DNA of 64,000 bases from Corallium rubrum (GCA_964035015.1 OZ036005.1:15519125-15583124), one strand, 5' to 3'; shown: positions 24,583-34,974, numbered from the stretch's first letter. Numbers and translations: made by a program. Notes: generated from the letters alone by a model not told the origin.

Positions 24583-24935
24583 AATTTGTTTAAAGCTTGC
24601 CTGCGTCGTGCATGGGTCTATGCAACTCTGGAGACTTACACTAGATGAAAGAGCATGAAATTCTCCACAATATATGTAAATTTAAAAAAATCGTATAGAA
24701 TAGCGGCTGAGCAAAATTGTACTTTTTCTGATGTAAGCTGAAACATGCAAGGCAACCCCCGTCAGTCATATTAATAACGCCGCGCCGCAATTTGTTTAAA
24801 GCTTGCCTATACATCGTCCATGGGTCTTTGCTACTCTGGAGACTCTCACTAGATTAAAGAGCATGAAATGCTGTACAAGATATGTTAATTTGAAGAAATC
24901 CCATAGAATAGCACCTGAGAAAATTGTGTATTTGT
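24583..24935 (-). repeat. ~210-bp repeat array, continuation
   Basis: About 1.5 further inverted units of the 19-21.7 kb family (TTTAAAGCTTGCCTGCGTCG, 'agcatgaaattctccacaat', 'cccccgtcagtcat'). Together with 20570-21732 this was one array before the THAP element arrived. Confidence 0.8.
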
Positions 24936-25170
24936 ATGATCTTCTGTTATAGCGACCACCTGATGAATATGGAGATAACTTCGCAATAACTGTGTTTTGG
25001 AAATTTAGTCACTTGTTCCCATCCACCAAACTGACAGACGTCATGTTATCGAGAAACGTCGCGGCACACTCGGAATAGCCTCTCGAAGTCGAATCTCGAT
25101 ATAAACAGCAACGATTTTGCCATTTTGGTCGACGTAGAACCTCTGGCAATCGAGAAAGAAAAGGACAAAG

Positions 25171-25881
25171 ATGACAAAAAATGTGTTTGGTCAATCGTGG
25201 AAGAAAAGCGATATTGTTTTGCTTGTCAACTACAAGGTTGAGTTACATTGTCATCGTTCGATCTTATGTCTACAATCACCAGTATTCGAAGCCATGCTTA
25301 ATGGAGCTTTCAAAGAGGCCACACAACGCACAATAGAATTAAAAGATGAAGATCCCGAAGAAATGACGGATTTCTTAAAGCTTTTATACCCATATGAAAT
25401 GTTCGATTATCCTTTGAATTCCAAAAATGTGTTGGCGATGCTGAAGCTTGCTGATAAATACCAAATTGATGCCGTTTTAAAGCAGTGTTTCTCTTGCTGC
25501 AACACCAGTGTTACGAAAGAGAATGCCTTAAAAATCCTTCCGTTTGCTATCAAATACGATAAAAAAATACGCAAGAAATGTATTAATGTAGCGCAAACGG
25601 AAATCCCTATAGCAGTCTTGAAGCAGGGTCTAAAGGATGAAATATTTGATGACAAGATTGCATTGAAGATATTTATTGGGAAGTGTCATGCTCAGGAGAA
25701 GGCCTTCAAGCGCAAGCTCGAGGAAGCAAAGGAGGCCGTCATACAATGCAAAGAAACGGTCCTCAACGGTTATCCCATGGATTGTAATTGGGACGGTCGT
25801 GATTGGCTAATATCGAACCGTGAAGAAAGAGAGGAGGTAGTTGATTTAATAGGTGGTCTGGAAGTATATATGGCAACCTGA
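25171..25881 (+). CDS. BTB/POZ domain protein, single exon
   Basis: An intact 236-residue frame. Residues ~11-80 form a BTB fold: KKSDIVLLVNYKVELHCHRS, then SPVFEAMLNGAFKEA and the 'LLYPYE' end. A BACK-like helical region follows (ADKYQIDAVLKQC...), then a basic/acidic coiled stretch near 170-195 (KRKLEEAKEAV). BTB domains mediate homo- or heterodimerisation; proteins of this layout often act as Cullin-3 adaptors or transcriptional regulators. There is no kelch or zinc-finger region, so the specific role is unknown. The start is the first ATG after an in-frame stop 36 bases upstream. No introns or lesions are seen. It may be a host gene from a lineage-expanded family. Confidence 0.85.
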   Translation: MTKNVFGQSWKKSDIVLLVNYKVELHCHRSILCLQSPVFEAMLNGAFKEATQRTIELKDEDPEEMTDFLKLLYPYEMFDYPLNSKNVLAMLKLADKYQIDAVLKQCFSCCNTSVTKENALKILPFAIKYDKKIRKKCINVAQTEIPIAVLKQGLKDEIFDDKIALKIFIGKCHAQEKAFKRKLEEAKEAVIQCKETVLNGYPMDCNWDGRDWLISNREEREEVVDLIGGLEVYMAT

Positions 25882-25904
25882 GTATACATGTAAAAGCTCA
25901 GCCC

Positions 25905-26089
25905 ATAGACCTTATTCAAAAATGGCCACAAAATTAAAATTCTTTTATATACATATAAATTAGCCCTTATGAACTCGTTTTCATGTGTGAAATTCAAAAT
26001 AATTTTTACTTTGAAACGAGGTCATTAGGGCTAATTTATATGCACGTGAAAGAATTCTAATTCCGTGGCCATTTTTGAATAAGGTCTAT
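25905..26089. mobile_element. MITE, 'ATAGACCTTATTCAAA' family, copy 1
   Basis: Inverted ends ATAGACCTTATTCAAAAATG / 'catttttgaataaggtctat', inner arms 'aaattagccctta' / 'agggctaattt'. It starts 23 bp after the BTB stop codon. Copy 2 lies at 27440-27610. Confidence 0.9.
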
Positions 26090-26159
26090 TGGATACAGCT
26101 ATGAGAGTTGTGGTGTATGTACTTCATTTGTTTTTGTATATTATTTATATCTGTTTTGT

Positions 26160-26456
26160 TATACTGAATGCTAGCCAGATGCTCTAACCATTGGGCCACT
26201 AGAACTCAGATAGCAGAGCAAGGTTATTTAAGATAATTATACCTTAGACTGTGCCCAGTCCTTCGGGAATGAGTTTTAACCACTTGGTTACAAGTACTTG
26301 TAGGTCCACAAGTCACGTTGTAACAGTAAGTTTCCAGTTAAACACTGTTAGTTAGTTTCAATAACCTTGCTCTGCTATCTGAATTCTAGTGGCCCAATGG
26401 TTAGAGTGTCTGGCTTCATTCAGAAGGTTGCGGGTTCGAGTCCCACTTAGAGCTCA
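26160..26456. repeat. tRNA-derived (SINE-like) sequence in inverted arrangement
   Basis: At ~26385-26456 a tRNA-like stretch has an A-box-like TAGTGGCCCAATGGTTAGAG and a perfect B-box GGTTCGAGTCC. The acceptor stems do not pair well, so it is a pseudo-tRNA or SINE head. Its first ~60 bases ('aataaccttgctctgctatctga.ttctagtgg') are repeated inverted at ~26166-26232. Confidence 0.5.
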
Positions 26457-26459
26457 GAG

Positions 26460-27000
26460 TTTTTTTCCTGAGTATTACTAACTAACACAGCTTGTACAGC
26501 AAACAACTGACAATTATTACTAACATCAAGCTGCAATTTCTGAAACTAAATACTTCATAGTAGCCCAATGTTTGGGTTCTAGACCTAGGCCTCTCAACAT
26601 GGTCCGCAAAAAATGCAAATTTCAGGTGGCCATTTTCTTTTAATAGCGACTCGAAGAGGAGTTTTTTTAATAACAAGATGCCTGCTCAGGTGTTCACTCA
26701 GGCTACTGATCTCTGCAAATATTGGTGTGGCCTTCACACATCTAGAAATTAGAAAACCTGAGGAACAGCATACGCATATTAAGTGTTTGTTAAAAGGTAC
26801 TCAGAAGCAATCATTAATGAATGAATGAATTTATTAATTGACATTCCCTAAAATGGGCTTTTCAATGACAATTTACATGTTATAAAAAGAGATTATAAAT
26901 TATCGACTATATTTACAGCAATCTTATCGTTAATGATTAATTAATACAAAGTATTACGTAAACTAAAATTATACTTTATATTATGGTTTATAAGTTAAAA
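26460..27000. other. Non-coding stretch
   Basis: AT-rich, with ATGA repeats at ~26815-26835. No supported gene. Confidence 0.35.
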
Positions 27001-27003
27001 ACA

Positions 27004-27125
27004 ATTAAAAAAATTATCGCTTTTCAATAAGAATTGTCTTAAGTTTCGTCTTAAAATTGTTCAAGTCACTGACTGATTTCAGCTCAGTGTAGTTATGTAG
27101 AACCACTTGAAACTGTGTAATTGTA
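27004..27125 (-). pseudogene. C-terminal tail of a non-LTR retrotransposon reverse transcriptase
   Basis: The minus strand encodes a short tail (LHNYTELKSVSDLNNFKTKL...EKR, stop) matching the usual end of CR1/RTE-like polymerases (Trp/Leu-rich, then S-x-x-x-FK-x-x-LK). It is only ~40 residues and upstream frames are broken, so this is a small dead fragment. Confidence 0.5.
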
Positions 27126-27439
27126 CAGTTAGAGGTAACTCTGATTGTCGATTTCTCGAGTAATTATTAACTCACGACGGTGCAGTACGCACTCTATTGC
27201 GCTCGGCCCAAATTCTCTATATATGGTCTTATACGAAGTACTTGGTTCCATGACGCGATTTGGTGTAAACAAGCTTAGCCGAAAAATTAAACGATCTTAA
27301 TACTTTCAGTAGACTAGACAAAACCTATAGTGCTGAATTCGGCAGATTCAAGCGATGGTTCCGATATAGAATTCGTGTAAATCGTACCAACAGAAAATAT
27401 TTACACGTAAACATGTCTTGAAACACATTTCCAAATGTA

Positions 27440-27610
27440 ATAGACCTTATTCAAAGATGGCCGCCGAATTAGAATTCTTTTATGTGCATATAAGGTAGCC
27501 CTTATGACCTCGTTTTAAAGTAAAAATTATTTTGAATTTCCCACATAAGGGCTAATTTATATGTATATAAAATAATTTTAATTCGGCGGCCATTTTTGAA
27601 TAAGGTCTAT
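27440..27610. mobile_element. MITE, 'ATAGACCTTATTCAAA' family, copy 2
   Basis: Inverted ends match copy 1 at 25905, as do the arms 'tagcccttatgacctcgtttt' and 'agggctaatttatatg'. Confidence 0.9.
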
Positions 27611-27759
27611 ACAACACCTTCATGACAGGCGACTTGTAGACGACTAACATATCTAAACATATTTTTTTGCATTATTCGGTGCCTACCAGGCTACCACCTA
27701 TCGTAGTTGGACCAAGCAGCAAAACGTTTAATACTAGGTAAACAGTACGTATATGTTCT

Positions 27760-27978
27760 CAATCTCGTTCCCAGAGCCCACGTTCCCCTTACCCAGCGGG
27801 CGGGGAACGACAGGCTCTGGGATAATCCGTTCACGCCATCACAGGATTCTTGTTATCCGGAAGAAGAGTTATATAGAGTTCACTGTGTTCATCAGCCAAT
27901 GAAATGTCGATGAGAAACGGATTATCCCAGAGTCTCTCGTTTCCCGGGTGGGGAACGTGGGCTCTGGGAACGAGATTG
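27760..27978. repeat. Foldback element (~219 bp)
   Basis: CAATCTCGTTCCCAGAGCCC and its inverse bound the element. A second inner pair, 'ctctgggataatccgtt' / 'aacggattatcccagag', makes a near-perfect foldback. Confidence 0.85.
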
Positions 27979-27979
27979 G

Positions 27980-28377
27980 TAACCGAGGAAAAGTGTACGA
28001 ATCGAGTGAAGAGCTTTACGCTTTCTGTCCGCCATTATTAAGGACTACCGCTGATCATTATGTTTATCTTTTCAGAAACCAGTTAATTAAGTTCGACGTT
28101 TGAATCAAGTTAGATTTAGGTCGACCTAAATAGTAAATAAGATAGGTTCATGTGAAGTTCGACGTTTGAACCGGGCCTTACAATCCAATTAACTAACTAT
28201 CCAAATATCGCTGTATATTTGTACTCTTTTTTAGCGTTATTTGGACAGTTCTTAATGCAGTTGTATAATATATTGGTATTTACACTTTTGTTACTCAGTT
28301 CGTTTCGTTTTAGTTATTCTGAGTAATTATTACCACAATTAAACTATATACTCTTTTGTTTTTGTATGTTATGATCT
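27980..28377. other. Non-coding stretch
   Basis: Contains a small pair of 'aagttcgacgtttgaa' repeats (~28089 and ~28155). Otherwise featureless. Confidence 0.35.
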
Positions 28378-28513
28378 ACAGCGTGTATAAAAAAAAACGA
28401 AACCCACTTAAGAAATTGATTATGTATTCTTTTCAAATCACCTAGCGATTTGAAAATAACACATACATGTAATTAATTTTTAAGTGGGTTTCGGGTTTTT
28501 TTATACACGCTGT
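28378..28513. repeat. Foldback element (~136 bp), ends ACAGCGTGTATAAAA
   Basis: Ends ACAGCGTGTATAAAAAAAAA / 'tttttttatacacgctgt' plus inner 'acccactta' / 'taagtgggt'. It resembles short mariner-like elements; that class is not proven. Confidence 0.75.
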
Positions 28514-28784
28514 ATATCTGCACAGACGTACGGACTTGGGGGCAACTGCCCCACCCCCCTAAAAAACCCCAACAACAAACAAACAAAAAACAATCTGGAA
28601 ACAGAGTCATTCGGGCAAATAGTTCACACAGATTCCGGCAAAATAGAATTATACAATTTGAATAATTTTGAAAATTTAACAAAATATAAAGTAATCTAAT
28701 TATGAATATCAAAGCCCAGCATATTATTTTCATAAGAGCCATTGAGTCGGACACGAGAGTAAAATCATAATATTTAATAAAGTT

Positions 28785-28819
28785 CTAACGTTTCGTTGTT
28801 ATTATCACAACATCTTCAG
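28785..28819 (-). ncRNA. Hammerhead-ribozyme-like motif in the Penelope pLTR
   Basis: On the minus strand, CTGAAGA is followed by a stem (GTTGT/ACAAC, loop ~7) and then GAAACGTTAG, the order of the hammerhead core (CUGANGA, stem II, GAAA). Hammerheads are known in Penelope pLTRs. One unpaired base lies between CTGAAGA and stem II, and stems I/III are not clear. Confidence 0.55.
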
Positions 28820-28956
28820 AGAATAATTTACATGAGTGTAATGAGACTAAATATATAATTACAGAGTTGTCATAAAATATGCATGCAATAACCAATCAGA
28901 GAGTGTTACTATAAATAAAATTACAAGCAGAAGTGACAGACAAAAAGGAAGTAAAA

Positions 28957-30750
28957 TTATAAAAGGAAGAGTGGCGCAGAACCAATATTACCATTTAGAG
29001 AAGGTTTAAGTTTGCGAATAAGTAAGCTTTCTCGGAGAAGAAGTTCAGACTCGAAAGAACAAGAAGAAATGATTTTAAAATCATCAAATGAGACAGGGTG
29101 ACCAGTGTCATGGTGATGAGAGAGAATGTTAGTGGGAGAAGGGTTAGTGCGTTTCTTTCCAGTGAGAGGTGAAATTCCCATGTGCTCCGAAACACGTGTA
29201 TGTAAGTGTCGGATTGTTTCTCCGACATACGAAGCTCCGCAGCTTCGACACATAAAACGATAAACGACACGTGATCTTAGACGAAAAGGAATCTTGTCTT
29301 TGAAAGAAAAGAAATGGAAAAGCCTAACCGAAGGACGAGCAATATACCTAATGTCGATATGAGGATAAGCAGATGAGAAAAGTTTTCTCATTTGGGTTCG
29401 GATTTGAAGGAAATGTTGTCCAGTAAATGGTAAAGAAAAATAAACAATGCGTTTAGGAACCGTAGGTATTTTAGTTGATTTTGAAAAGAACTTGTCAAGA
29501 AAAGTGGCAATGCAGCTATCAAGAAATTTTTCTGGGTAACCATTGCTAATGAAAATGCGTTTGAGCTTTTCTAGTTCGACATGAAAAATGGCATACGTAG
29601 AACAAATATTAAAACAACGGTTGAGTAATGAAAAAATCAGACCTCTTTTATAGGAGAAAGGAATAAAAGAATCAAAAGAAGTCAATAGGCCTGTAAAAGT
29701 GGGTTTGCGGTAAACACTCGTTGAAAAGCAACCACCGGAACGGTTGACATTAACATCTAAGAACGGTAAAGATTTGTTGACTTCCAATTCATGCGTAAAT
29801 TTTATTTTCGGATGCTTAGAGTTTAAATAGTTAAGAAACGGAAGAACGTGATCACGAGAACGAAATAAAATGAAACAGTCATCAACATAACGGCGATAAA
29901 ACAATGGTTTGAATTCAGATGGACAGTCGTTAAGCCAAATACATTCGTGATGGGAAAGAAAAATATTGGCGAAGAGAGGTCCCAGGGGAGAACCCATGGC
30001 AACGCCATCTACCTGTTGATAGACTTCACCGTTGAATAGAAAATGGCAATTTTTTACCGCTAAATTTAGAAGTTTGCGAAATTCGAAAATAGAAAAGCCG
30101 TGAAATTTAGTGGAATTAGTAAAAACCTTTTGAATTATAATGTCGATGGTTTCGTTTAATGGGATGTTAGTAAAAAGAGAGGTTATATCAAAGCTAGCCA
30201 TGAAAAGCTCGTTAGTGTTGAAGCTTAAGTCGAGTAATTCTTTAACAAAGGAAAAGGAATCAAAAACCGAGAACGCACTGTTAGAAAATGGTCGAAGTAA
30301 AGAAACTAAAAACTTAGCTAAGTTGAAAGAGTGAGAGCGAACAGAAGAAAGGATAGGTCTAAGTGGAACATTAAGCTTATGTATCTTAGGAAGACCATAT
30401 AAAATACCTGGCCGAGAACCAGTGGGACTGAGATCTCGATAATGGCCGTCTGAGATAACACCGTTCTTGTTAAGTTCCTTTAAAAAGTTCCTAACAGCAT
30501 TTTCACGTTTAAGGGTAAGCTGAACGGGGTCTTCGTCAAGTTTTTCGAACTTGGTTTCATCTGCCAGGATATCGTTCATCTTTTGGTGGTAATCTGATTT
30601 GTTGAGGATAACCAAACCATTTCCTTTGTCAGCTTTGACAATGATGATACCTTGATCTTTCCTCAGTGATGTTAGTAATTTCAGTTCGTCGTCAGTGAAG
30701 ATAAACGAAGGAGGCGAATAACTTCTGAAACCAGGGTTAGATACCAGGTT
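28957..30750 (-). CDS. Penelope-like reverse transcriptase with GIY-YIG endonuclease (N-terminally truncated)
   Basis: A continuous minus-strand frame of ~590 codons, with its first ATG-type start at 30615 but open to ~30750. Motifs in order: KADKGNG, LPKIHK, SFDITSLFTNIPL, the RT segment VAMGSPLGPLFANIF, the catalytic RRYVDDC, and LPFLDV. The C-terminal ~110 residues are a GIY-YIG-type nuclease (VVYRFMCRSC...SYVGET..HLHTRVSEH, with a late Glu in FESELLLRESLLIRKL). The protein would copy element RNA by target-primed reverse transcription. The N-terminus normal for the family is missing because the right pLTR segment cuts in, so this copy is probably inactive despite the clean frame. Confidence 0.9.
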   Translation of the reverse strand, partial: NLVSNPGFRSYSPPSFIFTDDELKLLTSLRKDQGIIIVKADKGNGLVILNKSDYHQKMNDILADETKFEKLDEDPVQLTLKRENAVRNFLKELNKNGVISDGHYRDLSPTGSRPGILYGLPKIHKLNVPLRPILSSVRSHSFNLAKFLVSLLRPFSNSAFSVFDSFSFVKELLDLSFNTNELFMASFDITSLFTNIPLNETIDIIIQKVFTNSTKFHGFSIFEFRKLLNLAVKNCHFLFNGEVYQQVDGVAMGSPLGPLFANIFLSHHECIWLNDCPSEFKPLFYRRYVDDCFILFRSRDHVLPFLNYLNSKHPKIKFTHELEVNKSLPFLDVNVNRSGGCFSTSVYRKPTFTGLLTSFDSFIPFSYKRGLIFSLLNRCFNICSTYAIFHVELEKLKRIFISNGYPEKFLDSCIATFLDKFFSKSTKIPTVPKRIVYFSLPFTGQHFLQIRTQMRKLFSSAYPHIDIRYIARPSVRLFHFFSFKDKIPFRLRSRVVYRFMCRSCGASYVGETIRHLHTRVSEHMGISPLTGKKRTNPSPTNILSHHHDTGHPVSFDDFKIISSCSFESELLLRESLLIRKLKPSLNGNIGSAPLFLL

Positions 30751-30915
30751 GATAATAACAACGAAACGTTAGAACTTTATTAAATATTATGATTTTACTC
30801 TCGTGTCCGACTCAATGGCTCTTATGAAAATAATATGCTGGGCTTTGATATTCATAATTAGATTACGCTTCCCGCCTGGTCAATCAATAGCTGATGTCCT
30901 AAAAAAATATAAAGT

Positions 30916-31395
30916 ATATTAATCCTTTCCATAGCCTTGTTGCATGGAGATTTGGTAACTCTGATATGAAGTATTTATCCGTATGGAGCAAGGATATTAA
31001 AACAATTCATACCTTTGGTAGAAAACATTGGTCTAAGTCTGCATGAGGTATTTTCTGTTAGATTTTGACACTGTATCTGATTTTCAAAGCGGTTTTGGTA
31101 CGGCACCCTTAAATTCTGGCCCGCGGACCAATTTGTTTTGGCACGGCACCCCTGATTAATGTCGTGTATAAACGGGTACAACAATGACCCGCGTACCCAA
31201 AATGTTAGGGGTGCCTGAATTTAGGGGCCGCGGACCAAAAGCAACTTACGCATGCGCACATTCTTCAAAACAAAGGCAATATGGCGTCTACAAAGTCGTC
31301 TACAACTAAAAGTAGGGGCAAAATATGGTCAGATGAATCAACTAGAACGCTTATTCTGGTAAGAGAAATATTATTGCCCAGCATACTGCTTAAAG
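30916..31395. other. Non-coding stretch with paired 'CGGCACCCCT' / 'AGGGGTGCC' motifs
   Basis: Imperfect inverted matches (ggtacggcaccc / aggggtgcctgaattt, 'ccgcggacca') around 31090-31240 suggest an old foldback. Similar words recur near 34080-34195. No gene. Confidence 0.35.
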
Positions 31396-31699
31396 GGGGT
31401 CTACAGTCCGTTCTGCGCATGTAGGGAACTAATGTTTACATCTTTATTTACCAAAAAAATATTGATACCTTATCCAAGATTGTAAGCTTTTCTTGCTTCC
31501 TCTTCATTACTTGTACCCAAAACAAAACATTTTCAAAAGAAATAGAAGAAATCCGAAGAGATATCCTCGCCGAATCGCTTGGTTTTCTGCCATGTTGTTC
31601 CCAACTGTTTACATTGAGCTGAGTACTTCATGTAATTATGTACGAATGTCATGTTTTGGAGCCCCCACTTGGCACATGCGCAGAACGGACTGTAGACCA
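31396..31699. repeat. Foldback element (~300 bp)
   Basis: GGTCTACAGTCCGTTCTGCG mirrors 'gcgcagaacggactgtagacc', with 'catgtag..aactaatgttt' further in. The small plus-strand open frame in the loop has no recognisable domain. Confidence 0.75.
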
Positions 31700-31742
31700 C
31701 CTTTAAATCAAACCTAACAGAAACTAATTTTGAAAATATTTA

Positions 31743-31775
31743 CTAACGTTTCGTTACTACACGTAACATCATCAG
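31743..31775 (-). ncRNA. Hammerhead-like motif, Penelope copy 2, left
   Basis: Minus strand: CTGATGA, stem GTTAC/GTAAC with loop GTGTA, then GAAACGTTAG. The stem is perfectly paired; one extra T follows CTGATGA as in copy 1. Confidence 0.55.
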
Positions 31776-31921
31776 AGTGATAAATATACGTGAAGGTGGC
31801 TCCATACAGTTTCTTGAAAAATGGAAAATACAAGTTTGAGAGACAAAACACGTGTATAAATAATTTGGAAAAAGAATATAACTAAATGTTATGCATAGTT
31901 AAACAGTCTGACAATCCAAAA

Positions 31922-32291
31922 CCGTTACCAAATAAATAGCAACAGTTGTTGCTATGGCAACAATGACGTTTCAAAATGGCTGTCATTTTTCATTAAAACT
32001 TTTCTTGAAGTATGAGTAATCAATAGGCCGATTTTAAAAAAATTCCGTAGAACGAATAATTTTCTTTTTCAGAAAAATCATGTTTGTTAATTTTTAAAAA
32101 AGATGGATCTGCAGAGTTTTTTTAAAATCGGCCTATTGATTACTCATACTTCAAGAAAAGTTTTAATGAAAAAAAATATGGGGGGTCACCAAAGTTTTTT
32201 TCGAATTAAATTAGTTTGAAGGGTAATTAGCAGCCATTTTGAAACGTCATTGTTGCCATAGCAACAACTGTTGCTATTTATTTGGTAACAG
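31922..32291. mobile_element. Foldback element inside the Penelope copy (~370 bp)
   Basis: Arms begin TTACCAAATAAATAGCAACA and its inverse and extend >130 bp ('acgtttcaaaatggct', 'ttgaagtatgagtaatcaat'). The loop is A/T-rich and non-coding. A related fragment lies near 48060-48170. Confidence 0.8.
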
Positions 32292-32579
32292 TGTTTGATT
32301 GTCAGGATGTTTAACTGTGCATAATATGTGGTTTTATTCTTTTTCCAAATTGTTTATGCACGTGTCTTGGACTCTCAAACTTGTATTTTCCATTTTCAAG
32401 AAACTGTATGGCGCCACCTTAAATAGCTTAACTAGTTACATAAATAGAAAGTGATAAGGTGACAAACAAGGTGGCAGAAAAGGTGATGAAGACAAACGAA
32501 TTGTCAAACTGGTGAAGAGACACCACACGGTAAAGAAAAATTCTAAAAGAGTGCTACGGGGAAATGATCTAATGTTAGC

Positions 32580-33250
32580 GCTAAGAGAGGGTTTAAAGTT
32601 TTTTTAGAAATTTACAAGCTTTCTCGAAGAAGAACATCTAATTGGTTAGAACCTGATGATATAAATGAAAAATAATCAAACGAAACATCGCGTCCAGTTT
32701 TTATCTTGTGTGCCAGAATGCTGGACATGGCAGACACTGAAGGCGCTTTCCCAATATAGGCCGAAATACCCATATGTTCCGATACCCTAGTGTGTAGAAG
32801 TCGGCATATTTCGCCAACATAAGATACCTGGCTGGTAAGTTTGTAAACGACACGGGATCGAAATCTAGGTGGTAGTCGGTCTTTGAACCGGAAAAAACTC
32901 GGTCGACAAGCGACAGATAGGTCAGAAGACATCGCGAAGTTGGATGCGAGGAAAGGCTGAAGCTAGTAATTTTCTAACGAGTTGACAAATTTGGAGCCCA
33001 TGATCTCCAGTGTATGGTAAAATTAGAGAGAGTGATAGTTTTGGAGCTGTGAGGATTTTAACTGAAGGATTAAATATTTTATCCAAAAAGATTCCAAAAC
33101 AATGATCTAAAAATTTAGCCGGATATCCATTTAAGTAAAATTTTAAGCTTCTCGAGTTCATCGTGAAATATAGAATAAGATGAACTTATGTGAAAATAGC
33201 GAAAAAGGAGACCTTTCTTATAAATAATCGGGTATCGGGCTTTCTTATAT
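32580..33250 (-). pseudogene. Penelope-like polymerase C-terminus (degraded)
   Basis: Two overlapping minus-strand frames (33161-32922 and 32932-32612) match the 3' part of the intact Penelope frame: 'NGYPAKFLDHC...FLDKIF', then RFKDRLPPRFRSRVVYKL, SYVGEICRLLHTRVSEHMG and LLRESL. Frameshifts split it, the Cys motif before SYVGE is altered, and the catalytic RT region is gone. Confidence 0.8.
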
Positions 33251-33584
33251 ATAATAATTCTGACACATAAAATAAAATTAAAACCGGACACGATGTTTCT
33301 TTTGATGACTATATCTTATATCATCAGGTTCTAACCAATTAGATGTTCTTCTTCGAGAATGAAAGCTTGTTAATTTCTAAGTTTACACCCTCTCTTAACG
33401 CTAACATTGGATAATTTCCCTTAGCACTCTTTTAGAATTTTTCTTTACCGTGTGGTGTCTCTTCACCGGTTTGAAAATTCATTTGTCTTCCTTCACCTTT
33501 TCTGTCACCTTGTTTGTTATCACTTTCTATTTATGTAACTAGTTAAGCTATTTAAGTCGCCTTAATGTATGTATATTTGTCACT

Positions 33585-33617
33585 CTGATGATGTTACGTG
33601 TAGTAACGAAACGTTAG
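33585..33617 (+). ncRNA. Hammerhead-like motif, Penelope copy 2, right
   Basis: Plus-strand counterpart of 31743-31775 with identical core: CTGATGA, GTTAC...GTAAC, GAAACGTTAG. Confidence 0.55.
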
Positions 33618-33650
33618 TAAATATTTTCAAAATTATTTTGTGTTATGGTT

Positions 33651-34263
33651 TTGTTTAAAGCAGTATGCTGGGCAATAATATTTCTTATGAGAATTAGATT
33701 TCCGCCTGGTTCATCCATTTCGACAATTAGATCGCTTATACATTTGTGGGCAGAGGATGCAATTCAAGTTTCGTTACATACGTGTAAAACCAGCTAAGAA
33801 ATGAAAACAAGCTAAGAAAGCTCCAATAAAGTCTTGTGAACAGGTATTCGTGGCGAAAAGCTGTCTTTAAATTGTGTCTATGACATTTTTTAAATTTTTT
33901 TAATGTAAAGATACCAAGCTACAGCCAATTTGTTTACCGCGTTTTCGTCTGCCATGTTTGAAAATATACGCGAATATTGTTATTCACGTTTATTAACGCT
34001 TAAAATTGTTCCGATGGCTCAACAATTAAGAGGACCCTATTCGTGATCAGGAGTGCCCGTTAGAAAGTTAGACGTGCTTCGGATCCGCCAAAAATGTGTC
34101 GTGTAAACGAAGCAGGCCATTTTAAGGAAAGTGGTCCGCGTGCCGAAATTTAAGAGTGCCCATACCAAAAACTCGTGTCGTGTAAACGGGCCTTGAGCAA
34201 GGTTGATACATTTTTGACGAATGGATTGTTCGTAGGTGTTTGCAAGCATAAAGTTGAATGGTC
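33651..34263. other. Non-coding stretch
   Basis: Begins with the Penelope end sequence (GCCTGGTTCATCC near 33705). The remainder has imperfect foldback words (GTGTCGTGTAAACG twice, ~34095 and ~34175) but no gene. Confidence 0.35.
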
Positions 34264-34373
34264 AACCCTTTAAAGCCTGAAGACGAGTCTTTAGTAGTGT
34301 TTTATCTGGCTAACGCCATGCAGACGATTTTATTCAGCACATGCAGGGAGATGTCCAGGCCTCAGAGGGTTAA
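34264..34373. mobile_element. Diverged TTAA-type MITE
   Basis: AACCCTTTAAAGCCTGAAGA to 'cctcagagggttaa' encloses 'ctggctaacgccatgcagacgattttattca', the core of the 4849-4941 family. Confidence 0.5.
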
Positions 34374-34695
34374 GGTTACAGGATACCCTAGAAGGTCAAA
34401 AATCTCAGAAAATGATATTTTACATATTCGTAAAGCTTACTGATAGGTCTATTATCTGGCGCAAATTTTATTCAAAAATATTGAATATTGAATGCTACCA
34501 TCAAAATGTTGAAAAACGCTTATCTCGCCATTCTGAGTCGAAAAAAGTTTTTATCTAGTAAAACGTTTCCGAAGTGTCTGTCTGTGACGGGAAAGTCTGT
34601 TATTATTAATAGCGCAGGGTGTATTTGTATCAAATTTCATCTTCGAAAGACGAATACAGTCTCTCCGCTATACTTTCTTTTTCTTTCCATTGAAA

Positions 34696-34971
34696 ATGCC
34701 AACTGATAAGTCAAAGATTGGTAAAAGGAACAAGAGCGCTTTCTGTAAGGCTTGTCAGAAGAAACCAGTCACCGGCAAGAATAAAGGCGACAAAGCTATG
34801 TTCTCAGAGGAGAGAAAGAAATCTTTATCCGATAGTGACAAGGGCTCATACTTTAACCAGGAAAAGCAGTGGCCAAAGCTTTCTCCAGACAGCTCTGACG
34901 TTCTCCTGCCTCTGGCCGAACAGAAATCTTGCCGGTATTCCTCTTCTGCTTCTTCGCCGATCGTGCAGTAA
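34696..34971 (+). CDS. Small basic protein, unrecognised (doubtful)
   Basis: ATG-started frame of 91 residues, Lys/Ser-rich, with one CxxC (FCKACQKK) near the start. It lies alone with no splice signals I trust. The overlapping frame at 34718-35014 is equally open, so coding status is doubtful. It may be a piece of a retroelement ORF1, or noise. Confidence 0.2.
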   Translation: MPTDKSKIGKRNKSAFCKACQKKPVTGKNKGDKAMFSEERKKSLSDSDKGSYFNQEKQWPKLSPDSSDVLLPLAEQKSCRYSSSASSPIVQ

Positions 34972-34974
34972 TTT

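Larger units (their letters stand above)
28692..30903 (-). mobile_element. Penelope-like element, 5'-truncated, inverted terminal pLTR segments
   Basis: A ~115-bp segment (28692-~28806) is repeated inverted at ~30750-30865. The whole is flanked by an 11-bp direct repeat AAAATATAAAG (28681-28691 and 30904-30914), taken as the target duplication. Inside is one minus-strand polyprotein frame. About 38 bp (30866-30903, containing CGCCTGGTCAATC) extends beyond the right inverted segment and matches the end of the second Penelope copy (~33705), so it belongs to the element. Confidence 0.85.
31726..33650. mobile_element. Second Penelope-like element, fragmented, inverted ends
   Basis: TTTGAAAATATTTACTAACG... 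(31726-~31790) is the inverse of ~33575-33640. The region ~32415-32670 is the inverse of ~33310-33565, so two 3' ends face each other around a degraded polymerase. A foldback element (31922-32291) has inserted in one end. Confidence 0.75.

Noticed and set aside
26383..26456. Functional tRNA gene
   Set aside because: The B-box is perfect, but acceptor and anticodon stems pair poorly and part is repeated inverted nearby. It fits a SINE or pseudo-tRNA better.
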